A DNA stretch of 64,000 bases from Ghiorsea sp. (GTDB taxonomy: Bacteria > Pseudomonadota > Zetaproteobacteria > Mariprofundales > Mariprofundaceae), in NCBI GenBank assembly GCA_030949605.1, contig JAUZSH010000033.1:1-64000 (forward strand), written 5' to 3'. Made by a program: the position numbers and the translations under genes. Below are positions 53,242-61,109 of the stretch, piece by piece (the stretch's first letter is position 1; the number at the start of each line of letters is the position of its first letter). The notes beneath the pieces are model-generated. The model was not told where the DNA came from. It saw only the letters and a list, made by a program, of their open reading frames with translations, and did no database searches.

Positions 53242-54956
53242 TACATGGTCTCAGGTGCATTGACACCCAATAATTCCAAAGCATTTTGAATCACTTGGGC
53301 TGTGGCGCGCAACAATAACAAGCGGGCTTGCATCAATTCTTCTTCCACACCAAGCACACGATTATGATGGTAAAAGCTGTGAAATGCTGCAGCAAGCTGC
53401 ATGATATAAGTTGCGATGCGGTAAGGTTCGCGTCGATCTGCGGCTGTCTCCAGCATATCAGGATAGACAAGCAACATTTTAATGAGTTTGCTTGCTTCAT
53501 CACTGGTCAACAGGGATGTATTAACATCTCCTACTTTTGCCAGCCTCACACCTTCGCTTTCAGCTTTTTTAAGCACGGCATGAATGCGTGCATGAGCATA
53601 TTGTACATAATACACTGGATTTTCAGCATCTTTAGCTTTGGCGGCTTCCAAATCGAAGTCAAACTGGCTTTCAATACGGCGAGTCATGAAATTAAAACGC
53701 ACCGCATCTTTGCCCACTTCTTCGACCACTTCACTCAATGTGACAAACGTGCCTGCGCGTTTGCTCATTTTGAAAGGAACACCATCACGAGTAAGGTTAA
53801 CCATTTGCACCAGCAACACTTCTGGCTGCTTTTCCAAGCCTGTGAGCGCTTTCATCGCAGCTTGCACACGGGTGATATAACCACCGTGGTCAGCACCCCA
53901 AATATCAATCATATGCTTGAAGCCACGCTCAAATTTGTCGGCATGGTAGGCAATGTCTGCGGCAAAATAAGTGGCAGTGCCATCTTGTTTCATCAAAGGT
54001 CTATCCACATCATCACCAAAATCAGTGGTGCGGAACAAGCGTTGCTCAATCGGATTGTAATCTTTAACTTCTTTGCCTTTGGGTGGCGGCAATGTGCCTG
54101 TATAAATCAAATCATCGCTTTCAAGCTTTTCAATGAGCTGGAGAACCTTGCCTGATTCGTGCAGTGTTTTTTCAGAGAAATATTGGTCAAATTCAATGCC
54201 AACTTGTTTGAGGTCACTACGAATCATGGTCATATTGGCAGCCACAGCCAATGTACCAAGTTTTTGCAAACGTGATGTTGCATCCATGGCTTCAAAGCTG
54301 GCGAAATCATGGGTTTCTAAAATTTCTTTGGCAATCTCAATGATATAATCACCAGGGTAAGCACCATCAGGAAAAGTAATGCTAATGTCTTGAAGCTCTT
54401 GTATACGCAGCCATACCGAATTGGCCAATACACCAATTTGCGTGCCTGCATCATTGATATAATACTCTTTATGCACTTGATAACCGCGAGCTTTCATCAC
54501 ATTTGCCAGCGAATCACCCACCACAGCACCACGACCGTGACCCACATGCATAGGTCCCGTTGGATTGGCAGAAACAAACTCCAAATTCACACGTTCACCT
54601 TGACTGTTGTCTACGCAACCATAACGCTTACCTTGCTGCAGAATACCCTTCAGAATATCAGTTTCACCACCTGCTTGAAGTTTAATATTGATAAAACCTG
54701 GTCCAGCTATCTCAGCAGAAGCAACAGCATCGGGAAACTGAACATTAGCTAGAATGGTTTCGGCAACCTGCCGTGGATTTTGCTTCAAAAGCCCAGCCAA
54801 TGGCATAGCGATGTTCACTGCATAATCACCATGTTCTTTTTGTTTGGGGCGAGTCAGCGCCACGGATGGCGTTTTGTTGGTTTCAACATCAACAAGCAGC
54901 TTGCTCACAACATCTTGCAATGCTTGGGTAATCAAATCTTTTAAGGATAATGTCAA
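53241..54956 (-). CDS. argS: Arginyl-tRNA synthetase
   Basis: The 571-residue class I synthetase has the N-terminal Arg-tRNA synthetase domain, the HIGH motif as NPTGPMHVGHGRGAVVGD (about 121-138), the KMSKS-type loop KMSKRAGTFVTL and a DALR anticodon-binding domain ending MQARLLLLRATAQVIQNALE. GTPPPKGKEVKDYNPIEQ marks a charged insertion. It is the first gene of the argS-SPOR-kinase operon. Confidence 0.97.
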   Translation of the reverse strand: MTLSLKDLITQALQDVVSKLLVDVETNKTPSVALTRPKQKEHGDYAVNIAMPLAGLLKQNPRQVAETILANVQFPDAVASAEIAGPGFINIKLQAGGETDILKGILQQGKRYGCVDNSQGERVNLEFVSANPTGPMHVGHGRGAVVGDSLANVMKARGYQVHKEYYINDAGTQIGVLANSVWLRIQELQDISITFPDGAYPGDYIIEIAKEILETHDFASFEAMDATSRLQKLGTLAVAANMTMIRSDLKQVGIEFDQYFSEKTLHESGKVLQLIEKLESDDLIYTGTLPPPKGKEVKDYNPIEQRLFRTTDFGDDVDRPLMKQDGTATYFAADIAYHADKFERGFKHMIDIWGADHGGYITRVQAAMKALTGLEKQPEVLLVQMVNLTRDGVPFKMSKRAGTFVTLSEVVEEVGKDAVRFNFMTRRIESQFDFDLEAAKAKDAENPVYYVQYAHARIHAVLKKAESEGVRLAKVGDVNTSLLTSDEASKLIKMLLVYPDMLETAADRREPYRIATYIMQLAAAFHSFYHHNRVLGVEEELMQARLLLLRATAQVIQNALELLGVNAPETM

Positions 54957-55001
54957 AGTCTGCTCCAGACGAAAAAGTTAAGGTGGATAAAGATAAAGAT
55001 G

Positions 55002-55325
55002 TTATTCGATTTGTTCAGCAATACACTGCAAAGGGTGATGGTGTTGGCGACTAAAACTCTCCACTTGTAAGGCTTTACTCTCAGCAATATCTTTGGGAAA
55101 CACACCACAAATACCACGCCCTTGATGATGCACTTGCATGGTAATGATTTCTGCTTCATCACTATCTTTGGAAAAATATTTCTTTAAAATTTCTTCCACA
55201 AAATCCACAGGTGTAAAGTCATCATTAAGTAAAAGCACTTCATACATCGATGGTGGTTTAATCGCTTGCTTATCAGCAAACTCTGAAATAATTTTATCTT
55301 GGTCGGGTGTTTCAAATGTAGGCAT
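55002..55325 (-). CDS. clpS: ClpS adaptor for ClpAP
   Basis: ClpS delivers N-degron substrates to ClpA. The 107-residue protein has a flexible N terminus and the core signature YEVLLLNDDFTPVDFVEEIL (about 29-48), with the hydrophobic-pocket residues and the late HHQGRGICGVFPKDIAE segment. clpA does not follow; the downstream gene is argS, 45 bp away. Confidence 0.96.
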   Translation of the reverse strand: MPTFETPDQDKIISEFADKQAIKPPSMYEVLLLNDDFTPVDFVEEILKKYFSKDSDEAEIITMQVHHQGRGICGVFPKDIAESKALQVESFSRQHHHPLQCIAEQIE

Positions 55326-55421
55326 GTCGCAATGCTACAAATCAGAGTCCGCAATGCCAAGTCTAATTTAGGAAATACTCTGAAAAATAATGATTTCACC
55401 AACTTTATGCTTACTTTTTTA

Positions 55422-55485
55422 GAGCCACTTGCAAAACTCATGAGCGGGGAAGTCAATCACCACTCATGAGTTTTGCAAGTGGCTC
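55422..55485. mobile_element. M3 element copy c (64 bp, TSD TTTA)
   Basis: The ends GAGCCACTTGCAAAACTC and GAGTTTTGCAAGTGGCTC are perfect 18-bp inverted repeats enclosing only 28 bp, so the element is nearly all hairpin. TTTA is duplicated on both sides (55418-55421, 55486-55489). Confidence 0.82.
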
Positions 55486-55490
55486 TTTAG

Positions 55491-55758
55491 TAACTGATGT
55501 TACGCACTTTGTTGAGAAAGAATGACACCATTCTCATTTGTAGCGCGTAGATTTCAGTTTTACCTTTATTTAAAATGAACGGTAATACAGCAATCTAAAT
55601 ATAGGAAGTGGGGCTTTAGCCCCGCATGAGGAAGCATCATCATGCATGCGCGACTGAAGTCGCACTTCCTCAATCATGACTTTCTACCATATGTTTTCTC
55701 GTTCCTGTGTTCTTGCGTGGAAATGACGAATTTTAGCCCGACTGCGTAACATCAGTTA
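55491..55758. repeat. 268-bp inverted-repeat-bounded element containing a REP pair
   Basis: The ends TAACTGATGTTACGCA and TGCGTAACATCAGTTA are perfect 16-bp inverted repeats. A REP pair lies inside: GGAAGTGGGGCTTTAGCCCC (from 55604) and GCGCGACTGAAGTCGCACTT (from 55648). No ORF. Target-site duplication is ambiguous (AGT or TAGT). A related single end lies at about 23850-23864. The remaining bases to 55828 contain nothing else I can name. Confidence 0.65.
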
Positions 55759-55828
55759 GTAAATTCAATTTGAAAATAGCTGAAACTATTTGATTCACTG
55801 ATGTAATGCCGTTGCTCGTGGCTACGCC

Positions 55829-56386
55829 TCAGTAATCCGCAACTTGTTTTGAATTGATGGTTGCAAACTCCCCGACTTCCAAACCATCCAAATTGACATC
55901 GCCAATAGCATAACGAATCAAACGGAGTGTTGGGAAGCCTACGGCTGCGGTCATGCGTCGAACTTGCCTATTCTTCCCCTCTTTAATTCGCAACTCTATC
56001 CATGAAGTTGGAATATTCGCACGAAAACGAACAGGTGGATGACGCGCCCATAAATGTTGTGGTTCATCCATACGTTGCACTTGTGCAGGTTTGGTTTGCC
56101 CATCTTTCAGCATCACCCCTCGCTTAAGTTGCTTTATCGCTTCATCCGTCATTTCACCATCCACTTGCACCCAATACGTTTTTTCTAATTTATGCTTGGG
56201 GTGTGCAATACGATGTTGTAGCTTCCCATCATCGGTAAGCAACAGTAAACCTTCACTATCTTTATCCAAACGCCCCGCAGCATACACATCCTTGATGCGA
56301 ATAAAGTCTGCTAATGTTTGCTTACCTTCTTGCGGACTAAATTGACAAAGGACATTAAAGGGCTTATTAAATTTCAGCGTAATCAT
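55829..56386 (-). CDS. rluE: 23S rRNA pseudouridine synthase, RluE-like (RsuA family)
   Basis: The 185-residue protein lacks an S4 domain and has the RsuA-family catalytic motif AAGRLDKDSEGLLLLTDDGK (Asp near 41), the THKLEKTYWVQVDGE-type strand, and the C-terminal EGKNRQVRRMTAAVGFPTLR motif. RluE modifies U2457 of 23S rRNA. The short length and immediate N-terminal start (MITLKFNKPFNVLCQFSPQE) fit RluE better than RsuA or RluB. Confidence 0.92.
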   Translation of the reverse strand: MITLKFNKPFNVLCQFSPQEGKQTLADFIRIKDVYAAGRLDKDSEGLLLLTDDGKLQHRIAHPKHKLEKTYWVQVDGEMTDEAIKQLKRGVMLKDGQTKPAQVQRMDEPQHLWARHPPVRFRANIPTSWIELRIKEGKNRQVRRMTAAVGFPTLRLIRYAIGDVNLDGLEVGEFATINSKQVADY

Positions 56387-56435
56387 GCGCCAACACTAAG
56401 AGCAATGAAGCCTTTGATGCAAACAACAATGATTG

Positions 56436-56557
56436 CTATTGGTATCTCGCCAACATCTTCTTGGCTTGCAGGGCAAAATATTGACGCAATGCCAACGGTT
56501 TCAACACTTCCACGCCATCACCAAAACTTCCTAACCACCATTCCAACGCAGAAGTTT
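56436..56557 (-). pseudogene. 3' remnant of a WYL-domain transcriptional regulator
   Basis: Minus-strand translation reads SALEWWLGSFGDGVEVLKPL and then ALRQYFALQAKKMLARYQ and stop. This is the typical end of WYL/YafY-type regulators (FGDxVEVLxPxxLR...). The upstream 200-odd codons are missing; a solo M3 end (56558-56568) and a truncated M4 end (56569-56610) occupy the break. Confidence 0.7.
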
Positions 56558-56610
56558 GCAAGTGGCTCATTAAATACAGTAATATTGATTTAGGGGGTGC
56601 GGAATATCGG
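56558..56610. mobile_element. Solo M3 end joined to a truncated M4 end
   Basis: GCAAGTGGCTC (56558-56568) is a single M3 terminus. It is followed at once by about 42 bp matching the M4 left end (inverse of CCGACATTCCGCACCCCTAA with two or three changes). The junction suggests deletion between two insertions. Confidence 0.7.
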
Positions 56611-56661
56611 TACGCGAGCAACAAGCAGGGGGAAAGAGTCCTACCCAAAACTGCAAAAAAA

Positions 56662-56685
56662 TACCCTCAAGTTGCCTTGAGGGTA
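56662..56685 (-). terminator. Rho-independent terminator after the 38-residue gene
   Basis: A perfect 10-bp stem TACCCTCAAG / CTTGAGGGTA with a 4-base loop, followed on the minus strand by TTTTTTT. It is 24 bp after the small gene stop. Confidence 0.92.
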
Positions 56686-56709
56686 TAAAAACATAGGGTT
56701 AAAAGTATC

Positions 56710-56826
56710 TTAGCTTGTTGTATCAGCTACTTCTGTCACAAACAAAACCGCAAAAAAAGCTGTGGCTACAATTGCAAGTCCGTCACGATATAATACTTCG
56801 CCCAACTTCTTAGTTACTGTACGCAT
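56710..56826 (-). CDS. 38-residue membrane peptide, unknown
   Basis: This short frame is MRTVTKKLGEVLYRDGLAIV followed by ATAFFAVLFVTEVADTTS. It has a strong AAGGAG eight bases before ATG and a perfect terminator after the stop, so it looks like a genuine gene. A single hydrophobic helix spans about 17-32, with a basic N-terminal side. It lies 110 bp after the PepSY gene on the same strand and may be the last member of that operon or have its own promoter. No family recognised. Confidence 0.72.
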   Translation of the reverse strand: MRTVTKKLGEVLYRDGLAIVATAFFAVLFVTEVADTTS

Positions 56827-56935
56827 AATAATCTCCTTTCACGTTCAAGATAAGGCAACTGTACACAGTAAGTATGACAGTAATGTGATGGAAATCATAA
56901 AAAACAAGTTAAGTAATCTTAATGATTTCATTATG

Positions 56936-57676
56936 TTATACCGATAACCGGCTACGCTTCCACTTCATCATCAAACCCGATACACATAAAAACAACAAAG
57001 CCAATGCCGTAAGGTCTGGAATCACCCAATGCGGTAACCCAAACAAACGCCCACCATGTAAATCTTGCATAAAACGCATGTAATGTAGATCCGTTACCCG
57101 CTCTGGCAAAGCCTGATCATACATTTTGGGCAATGCTATTTGTGACGAAAGCTGAACAACACCAGGTGATGCAACCTGCGTGAACATCAACAAGCTTTCA
57201 TCTGCCTGATACCATGATGTATCCGTTTTGAGTATCAATACACCCCCAGCTATACCAACCCCCCGTATTGTACCATTCAGCGACATATCCATACTTTCCA
57301 CCAATTCCAATTCTGCTGTCAATAAGTGCAATTGATGCTGACTTGCCAAGATAAGCAAAGAACCAATATTTGCAGCACCCACAAGCTGCTTATCATGAAC
57401 AGGTAACTGCACAGCATTGATATACCAGCGCTGCTCCAGCTGCGTCGCATAACGCTTGCTGTCACCCGAAACTGACCATGTCATTTTTGATGCAGATTTT
57501 ACACCATAGACATCCAACATCCAATCTTGCGTGATGTACTGTTGATGCCAGCCAAAGTCTTTGGCGTGCTGCAATAAAAAACCTGTAATCGCCGTAAACA
57601 TTATCAAAAGCATCGAAAATAATGCAATGCTACGATGGACTCGAATAATAGCTGCTCGGTGCAAAAATCTTTTCAT
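56936..57676 (-). CDS. PepSY-associated transmembrane protein
   Basis: The 246-residue protein has an N-terminal helix (about 17-34, LFSMLLIMFTAITGFLLQHA) after an HRSIALF motif, a periplasmic middle and a C-terminal helix (about 222-240, LTALALLFLCVSGLMMKWKR). The LHGGRLFGLPHWVIPDLTAL segment and the basic end are typical of PepSY-TM proteins, some of which reduce ferric siderophores at the inner membrane. Conserved histidines (His14, His36, His43, about His208) could ligate haem. Its ATG overlaps the FMN-binding gene by 4 bp. Confidence 0.82.
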   Translation of the reverse strand: MKRFLHRAAIIRVHRSIALFSMLLIMFTAITGFLLQHAKDFGWHQQYITQDWMLDVYGVKSASKMTWSVSGDSKRYATQLEQRWYINAVQLPVHDKQLVGAANIGSLLILASQHQLHLLTAELELVESMDMSLNGTIRGVGIAGGVLILKTDTSWYQADESLLMFTQVASPGVVQLSSQIALPKMYDQALPERVTDLHYMRFMQDLHGGRLFGLPHWVIPDLTALALLFLCVSGLMMKWKRSRLSV

Positions 57677-58185
57677 TGCTGCACCTCGCTATGCAATAGC
57701 AGTGCGACTTTAGCAAGTTTCTTCACCGCTCGAACCGACATAGTCGCTCCTGTAATGCCATCAATATGCCCACTTAATTGCATATCCTTTTTCAAAAACA
57801 TGGATACAAATTGACGCGTAAAGAAGCCATGTTTGACTTCCCAACCGCGCGACTCTCGAAACGCCAACACCTGCAAAGTCTTGATGCTGTCTTGTGCAAC
57901 CGTAATACCTACTGTGATATTTTTTTCTTTGCCAATCTCATTGAGTACCCACACCGTCTGCAATCCATTTTCTTCGCCTTGCCAATAGCGTATCCGTAGA
58001 CCTGTATATTTATGTTGTAAAACACCTGCAAGTTTAGCTTTAAGCTCGCCATTCAACCAAATCACTTGGGGTTGAGGTGGGTGACCTGAAAACTGTTGTT
58101 GCACAAAAACCTGTGACTCAAGATATATATCAGCATGACTTAGGGAACTCCAAGCCAACAACATCAAAACAAACAAAACACGCAT
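57673..58185 (-). CDS. Exported FMN-binding (covalently flavinylated) protein
   Basis: The 170-residue protein has a signal peptide (MRVLFVLMLLAWSSLSHA, then DIY) and an FMN-binding domain. It ends with the flavinylation motif DGITGATMS (about 145-153), as in RnfG/NqrC-type proteins, where an ApbE-type transferase attaches FMN through the Thr. The FRESRGWEVKHGFF segment precedes it. It is therefore a periplasmic electron carrier. The porin stop overlaps its ATG (TAATG) and the PepSY gene follows with an ATGA overlap, so the three are tightly coupled. apbE is not in the window. Confidence 0.87.
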   Translation of the reverse strand: MRVLFVLMLLAWSSLSHADIYLESQVFVQQQFSGHPPQPQVIWLNGELKAKLAGVLQHKYTGLRIRYWQGEENGLQTVWVLNEIGKEKNITVGITVAQDSIKTLQVLAFRESRGWEVKHGFFTRQFVSMFLKKDMQLSGHIDGITGATMSVRAVKKLAKVALLLHSEVQQ

Positions 58186-59231
58186 TAAAATTGATAGCCT
58201 ACGCCCAAGTTAAACCCATCTTGATTACCTGCTACTGTATTTTGCTGCTGCATATCCAACTTCAACACCACATCTTCATGCGGCCAGTAGTTTGCCCCAA
58301 TATCATATTGCACTTTATCCCCTGCCCCTGTGTCATCCCATGTGTTTTGCCTGGTAAACACCCCCCAAGCAGGTGAAAAGCGATAACTGGCTTCAAGTAC
58401 AGAGCCTTGCGTATCTTGCCCATTCTCAATTGTCCAACGGGCAAACAAAGCTGTGAGCTTTAAATCAGCGATGTTATAAATCACATGTCCTTCCAACAGC
58501 GTTGCCGCCCCCAGTCCGCCTGCAAGTTGATTCATATCTTCCTGCTGGTTAAGCGATGCACTTAATGTTAACCCTGCCAAACCTGTATATTGAATACGCC
58601 CCGTGTATGCCAATGTATCTGCCACGGCATTACCTACACTTTGCCGCCCTGCCCGCACGGATGTTGTTGTATTTAGTCCTGAATGTACCGCAATATCCCA
58701 TGATAAACCACCGGCTGAATTTGCTGAATACATCACCCCACCTTCGCGCCATGTGGTTGGAATAATATATTTTTCAACGGGGTTGCGCTCTGTACCATAA
58801 AAAGTAGGTGGTTCATGGGTTTCATTCACAATACCCACAGGCATCAAAAATATCCCCACTTTAATGGTGCCAAAACCTTTCTCAAATTGTAAAAAGGCTT
58901 GCTCAAGCTCTATCGCACCAACTTGACCTACACCTGCAATGGCATGTTCCAACTCCAACTCTGAAAAGAGCTTGATATTATCTGAAAACTCATGGTTCAC
59001 AAATAATATAAAACGGTGAAAATCAAGCTCATTGCTACCATTGCTTCGGTTGTTGTAATGCATTTCACCATAACCACCAAGTGAGGTTTTGGATGGTGTG
59101 ACACTTTGCGACTCGACATAATCAGCCAAGGCATTGAGTTGCGCTTGAAGTTCCGCAATTTTATCTTCATTGGCAAAGCTTGCAGTTGCGCCAAAAGTTA
59201 ATGCTATCAGTAGTGGTATTGTTTTTTTCAT
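58185..59231 (-). CDS. Outer-membrane porin with N-terminal coiled coil
   Basis: The 348-residue protein has a signal peptide (MKKTIPLLIALTFGATASFA), a short coiled coil (about 22-42, EDKIAELQAQLNALADYVES) and a 16-18-strand type barrel with the final aromatic (GYQF). The pattern LDFHRFILFVNHEFSDNIKL and TIKVGIFLMPVGIVNETHEP resembles OprP/OprO-like or phosphate-selective-porin-type proteins. It is the first gene after a Fur-box promoter, so the transported substrate is probably iron-related. Confidence 0.85.
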   Translation of the reverse strand: MKKTIPLLIALTFGATASFANEDKIAELQAQLNALADYVESQSVTPSKTSLGGYGEMHYNNRSNGSNELDFHRFILFVNHEFSDNIKLFSELELEHAIAGVGQVGAIELEQAFLQFEKGFGTIKVGIFLMPVGIVNETHEPPTFYGTERNPVEKYIIPTTWREGGVMYSANSAGGLSWDIAVHSGLNTTTSVRAGRQSVGNAVADTLAYTGRIQYTGLAGLTLSASLNQQEDMNQLAGGLGAATLLEGHVIYNIADLKLTALFARWTIENGQDTQGSVLEASYRFSPAWGVFTRQNTWDDTGAGDKVQYDIGANYWPHEDVVLKLDMQQQNTVAGNQDGFNLGVGYQF

Positions 59232-59263
59232 TATCTTGTCTTCCTTTCATTTTTATATGCCGA

Positions 59264-59292
59264 ACGATATTGATAATGATTATCAGTGTCAA
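59264..59292 (-). promoter_or_regulatory. Fur-controlled promoter of the porin operon
   Basis: On the minus strand -35 TTGACA (59287-59292) and -10 TATCGT (59264-59269) are 17 bp apart. A Fur box, GATATTGATAATGATTATC (plus strand 59266-59284), matches the 19-bp consensus GATAATGATAATCATTATC at 17 positions and fills the spacer. Fe-Fur binding there would block RNA polymerase. NnrS begins 130 bp away in the opposite direction. Confidence 0.9.
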
Positions 59293-59413
59293 ACTATATT
59301 TTTGAAGGGGTAAAATGAGTATGGAAAAAATACACTAACCTTTACGCACAACATCAAATCATAAACAAGCGTTTGATGGTTTCTTTCCTCAATAAGCTGT
59401 TTAGAGTTGCCTC

Positions 59414-60583
59414 ATGTTATCCGATAAACCCACCACCACATTTTTAGAAGTCGGTTTTCGACCGTTTTTCTTGGGCGCAGGTGTCTTTGCCATGCTGACC
59501 ATGGCACTATGGTCTGCCATTTATATTTTCCAAATAGACTTTGAACTCAAGCATATCACTCAATTTGAATGGCATGCTCATGAAATGTTGTTTGGTTATG
59601 CTATGGCTGTGATTGCTGGGTTCTTGCTCACTTCCGTACGTACATGGACGCGAACAGCCACCGCCGAGGGTACACATTTACTTATCTTGTTTGCGCTTTG
59701 GGTTATAGCGCGACTCTGCTTTTTCTTTGGCACAGCTCTGATAGAACTTGCGGCTTTGGCTGATATTTCATTCACCCTTTGGTTATCCTACATCCTCACC
59801 CACCGCATCGTCAAAGCCAAACAATGGAATCAAATGGGTATTATTGCCAAAGTTTTATTGATTACTTTATGCAACATCACATTCTATGCAGGGGCATTGG
59901 GATATTTAGAAAATGGTGTGGTTTGGGGCATCTTTTCCGCCATGTATATTATTCTTGCTCTGATTATGACCATGGGCAGACGGGTGATTCCATTTTTTAT
60001 TGAACGTGCAACCCATGATGCCGTCAAATTATTCAATACCCGTTGGGTGGATATTCCAAATATATTTATCTTCTTAGCTTTTTCTATCAACGAAGTATTT
60101 ATCGAACATGAAGCAACATCGGCATATTTAGCGTTCGTCTTGTTTGCCCTCAATGCCTACCGCCTCATTCGCTGGCATCACCCCATCATTTGGCAACAAG
60201 GTTTATTGTGGAGTATTTACCTATCATTTTGGATGATTACATTCGGTTTTGCACTCTTTGCATTCACCTACTTTGCCAACTTGGACATTCCCAAACTACT
60301 GGCTATCCACGCCTTCACTGTTGGCGGCATTGGCATAATCACCTTGGGTATGATTTCAAGGGTCTCATTGGCGCACACAGGGCGTAATATGTATGAGCCA
60401 CCCCAAGCTTTAATCTATGCGTTTGTTGCCATACTCATCAGCACCATCGTGCGTGTCATTTTACCCTTGTTTGATATTTGGGCTTATGAAATCCTGATTG
60501 CTATATCCCAAATTTTTTGGGTACTTGCTTTTGCAATATTCACAGCAGTTTATACACCTATACTACTGAAACCAAAGCTTTAA
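59414..60583 (+). CDS. nnrS: NnrS family membrane protein
   Basis: The 389-residue protein has about twelve transmembrane helices and the NnrS signature: GFRPFFLGAGVFAML, QFEWHAHEMLFGYAMAVIAG and a late LGMISRVSLAHTGR. NnrS is a haem- and copper-containing protein linked to resistance to nitric oxide stress. No denitrification genes are nearby. It is divergent from the Fur-regulated operon; the Fur box might also affect it, but I see no second box. Confidence 0.94.
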   Translation: MLSDKPTTTFLEVGFRPFFLGAGVFAMLTMALWSAIYIFQIDFELKHITQFEWHAHEMLFGYAMAVIAGFLLTSVRTWTRTATAEGTHLLILFALWVIARLCFFFGTALIELAALADISFTLWLSYILTHRIVKAKQWNQMGIIAKVLLITLCNITFYAGALGYLENGVVWGIFSAMYIILALIMTMGRRVIPFFIERATHDAVKLFNTRWVDIPNIFIFLAFSINEVFIEHEATSAYLAFVLFALNAYRLIRWHHPIIWQQGLLWSIYLSFWMITFGFALFAFTYFANLDIPKLLAIHAFTVGGIGIITLGMISRVSLAHTGRNMYEPPQALIYAFVAILISTIVRVILPLFDIWAYEILIAISQIFWVLAFAIFTAVYTPILLKPKL

Positions 60584-60656
60584 AATCAAATAAGACAAGC
60601 AATGCTTGATGTGTTTAGAGTAGCGGCTGTATTACACAATATATTGGGTGGATGGC

Positions 60657-61109
60657 ATGAAAAATAGTATTAAAGCAGGCATAAACTTTTATTTTAAGGG
60701 TGAAGAATTTAAACCAAGCACCACCATTGATTTGGATATGTATTTTCAAGGGCATCATGACTTGGATTTTATCTATGGTATGTTGGCAAAGTGCGTCAAT
60801 ATTGATGAATACCGCCATGAATATGATGTGATGATGTTGGAAGAAATTTATTATTCCGAGCCGCAAGGTATTGCAATCGATTATGTGATAGATGGGCAGT
60901 TGGACTGGCAAGGTCTACAACAAGCTTGGCAAAATCATCAAGCAATAGTGTTGTTAACCCCCATTGCCAACAAATTCTTTAATGTTGAAAATTTGGCAGA
61001 CAGCCCCAAACTTACCGCTGCTTTATTGGAAGTATATCGCTTGGGTCAAGACAAGGCAGAAGTTGAAGCAAAACTAAATACAGGTTTAAGCGAGGTTTTT
61101 TATGGCTGA
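60657..61109 (+). CDS. Conserved-looking hypothetical protein
   Basis: The 150-residue acidic protein has no signal peptide, membrane helix or motif I recognise. Visible features: an N-terminal strand pair (SIKAGINFYFKGEEFKPSTT), a helical middle (YRHEYDVMMLEEIYYSEPQG) and a C-terminal helix (KAEVEAKLNTGLSEVFYG). It overlaps the following HAD gene by 8 bp, so it is probably translated with it. ATG at 60657 is preferred to GTG at 60648. Confidence 0.75.
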   Translation: MKNSIKAGINFYFKGEEFKPSTTIDLDMYFQGHHDLDFIYGMLAKCVNIDEYRHEYDVMMLEEIYYSEPQGIAIDYVIDGQLDWQGLQQAWQNHQAIVLLTPIANKFFNVENLADSPKLTAALLEVYRLGQDKAEVEAKLNTGLSEVFYG

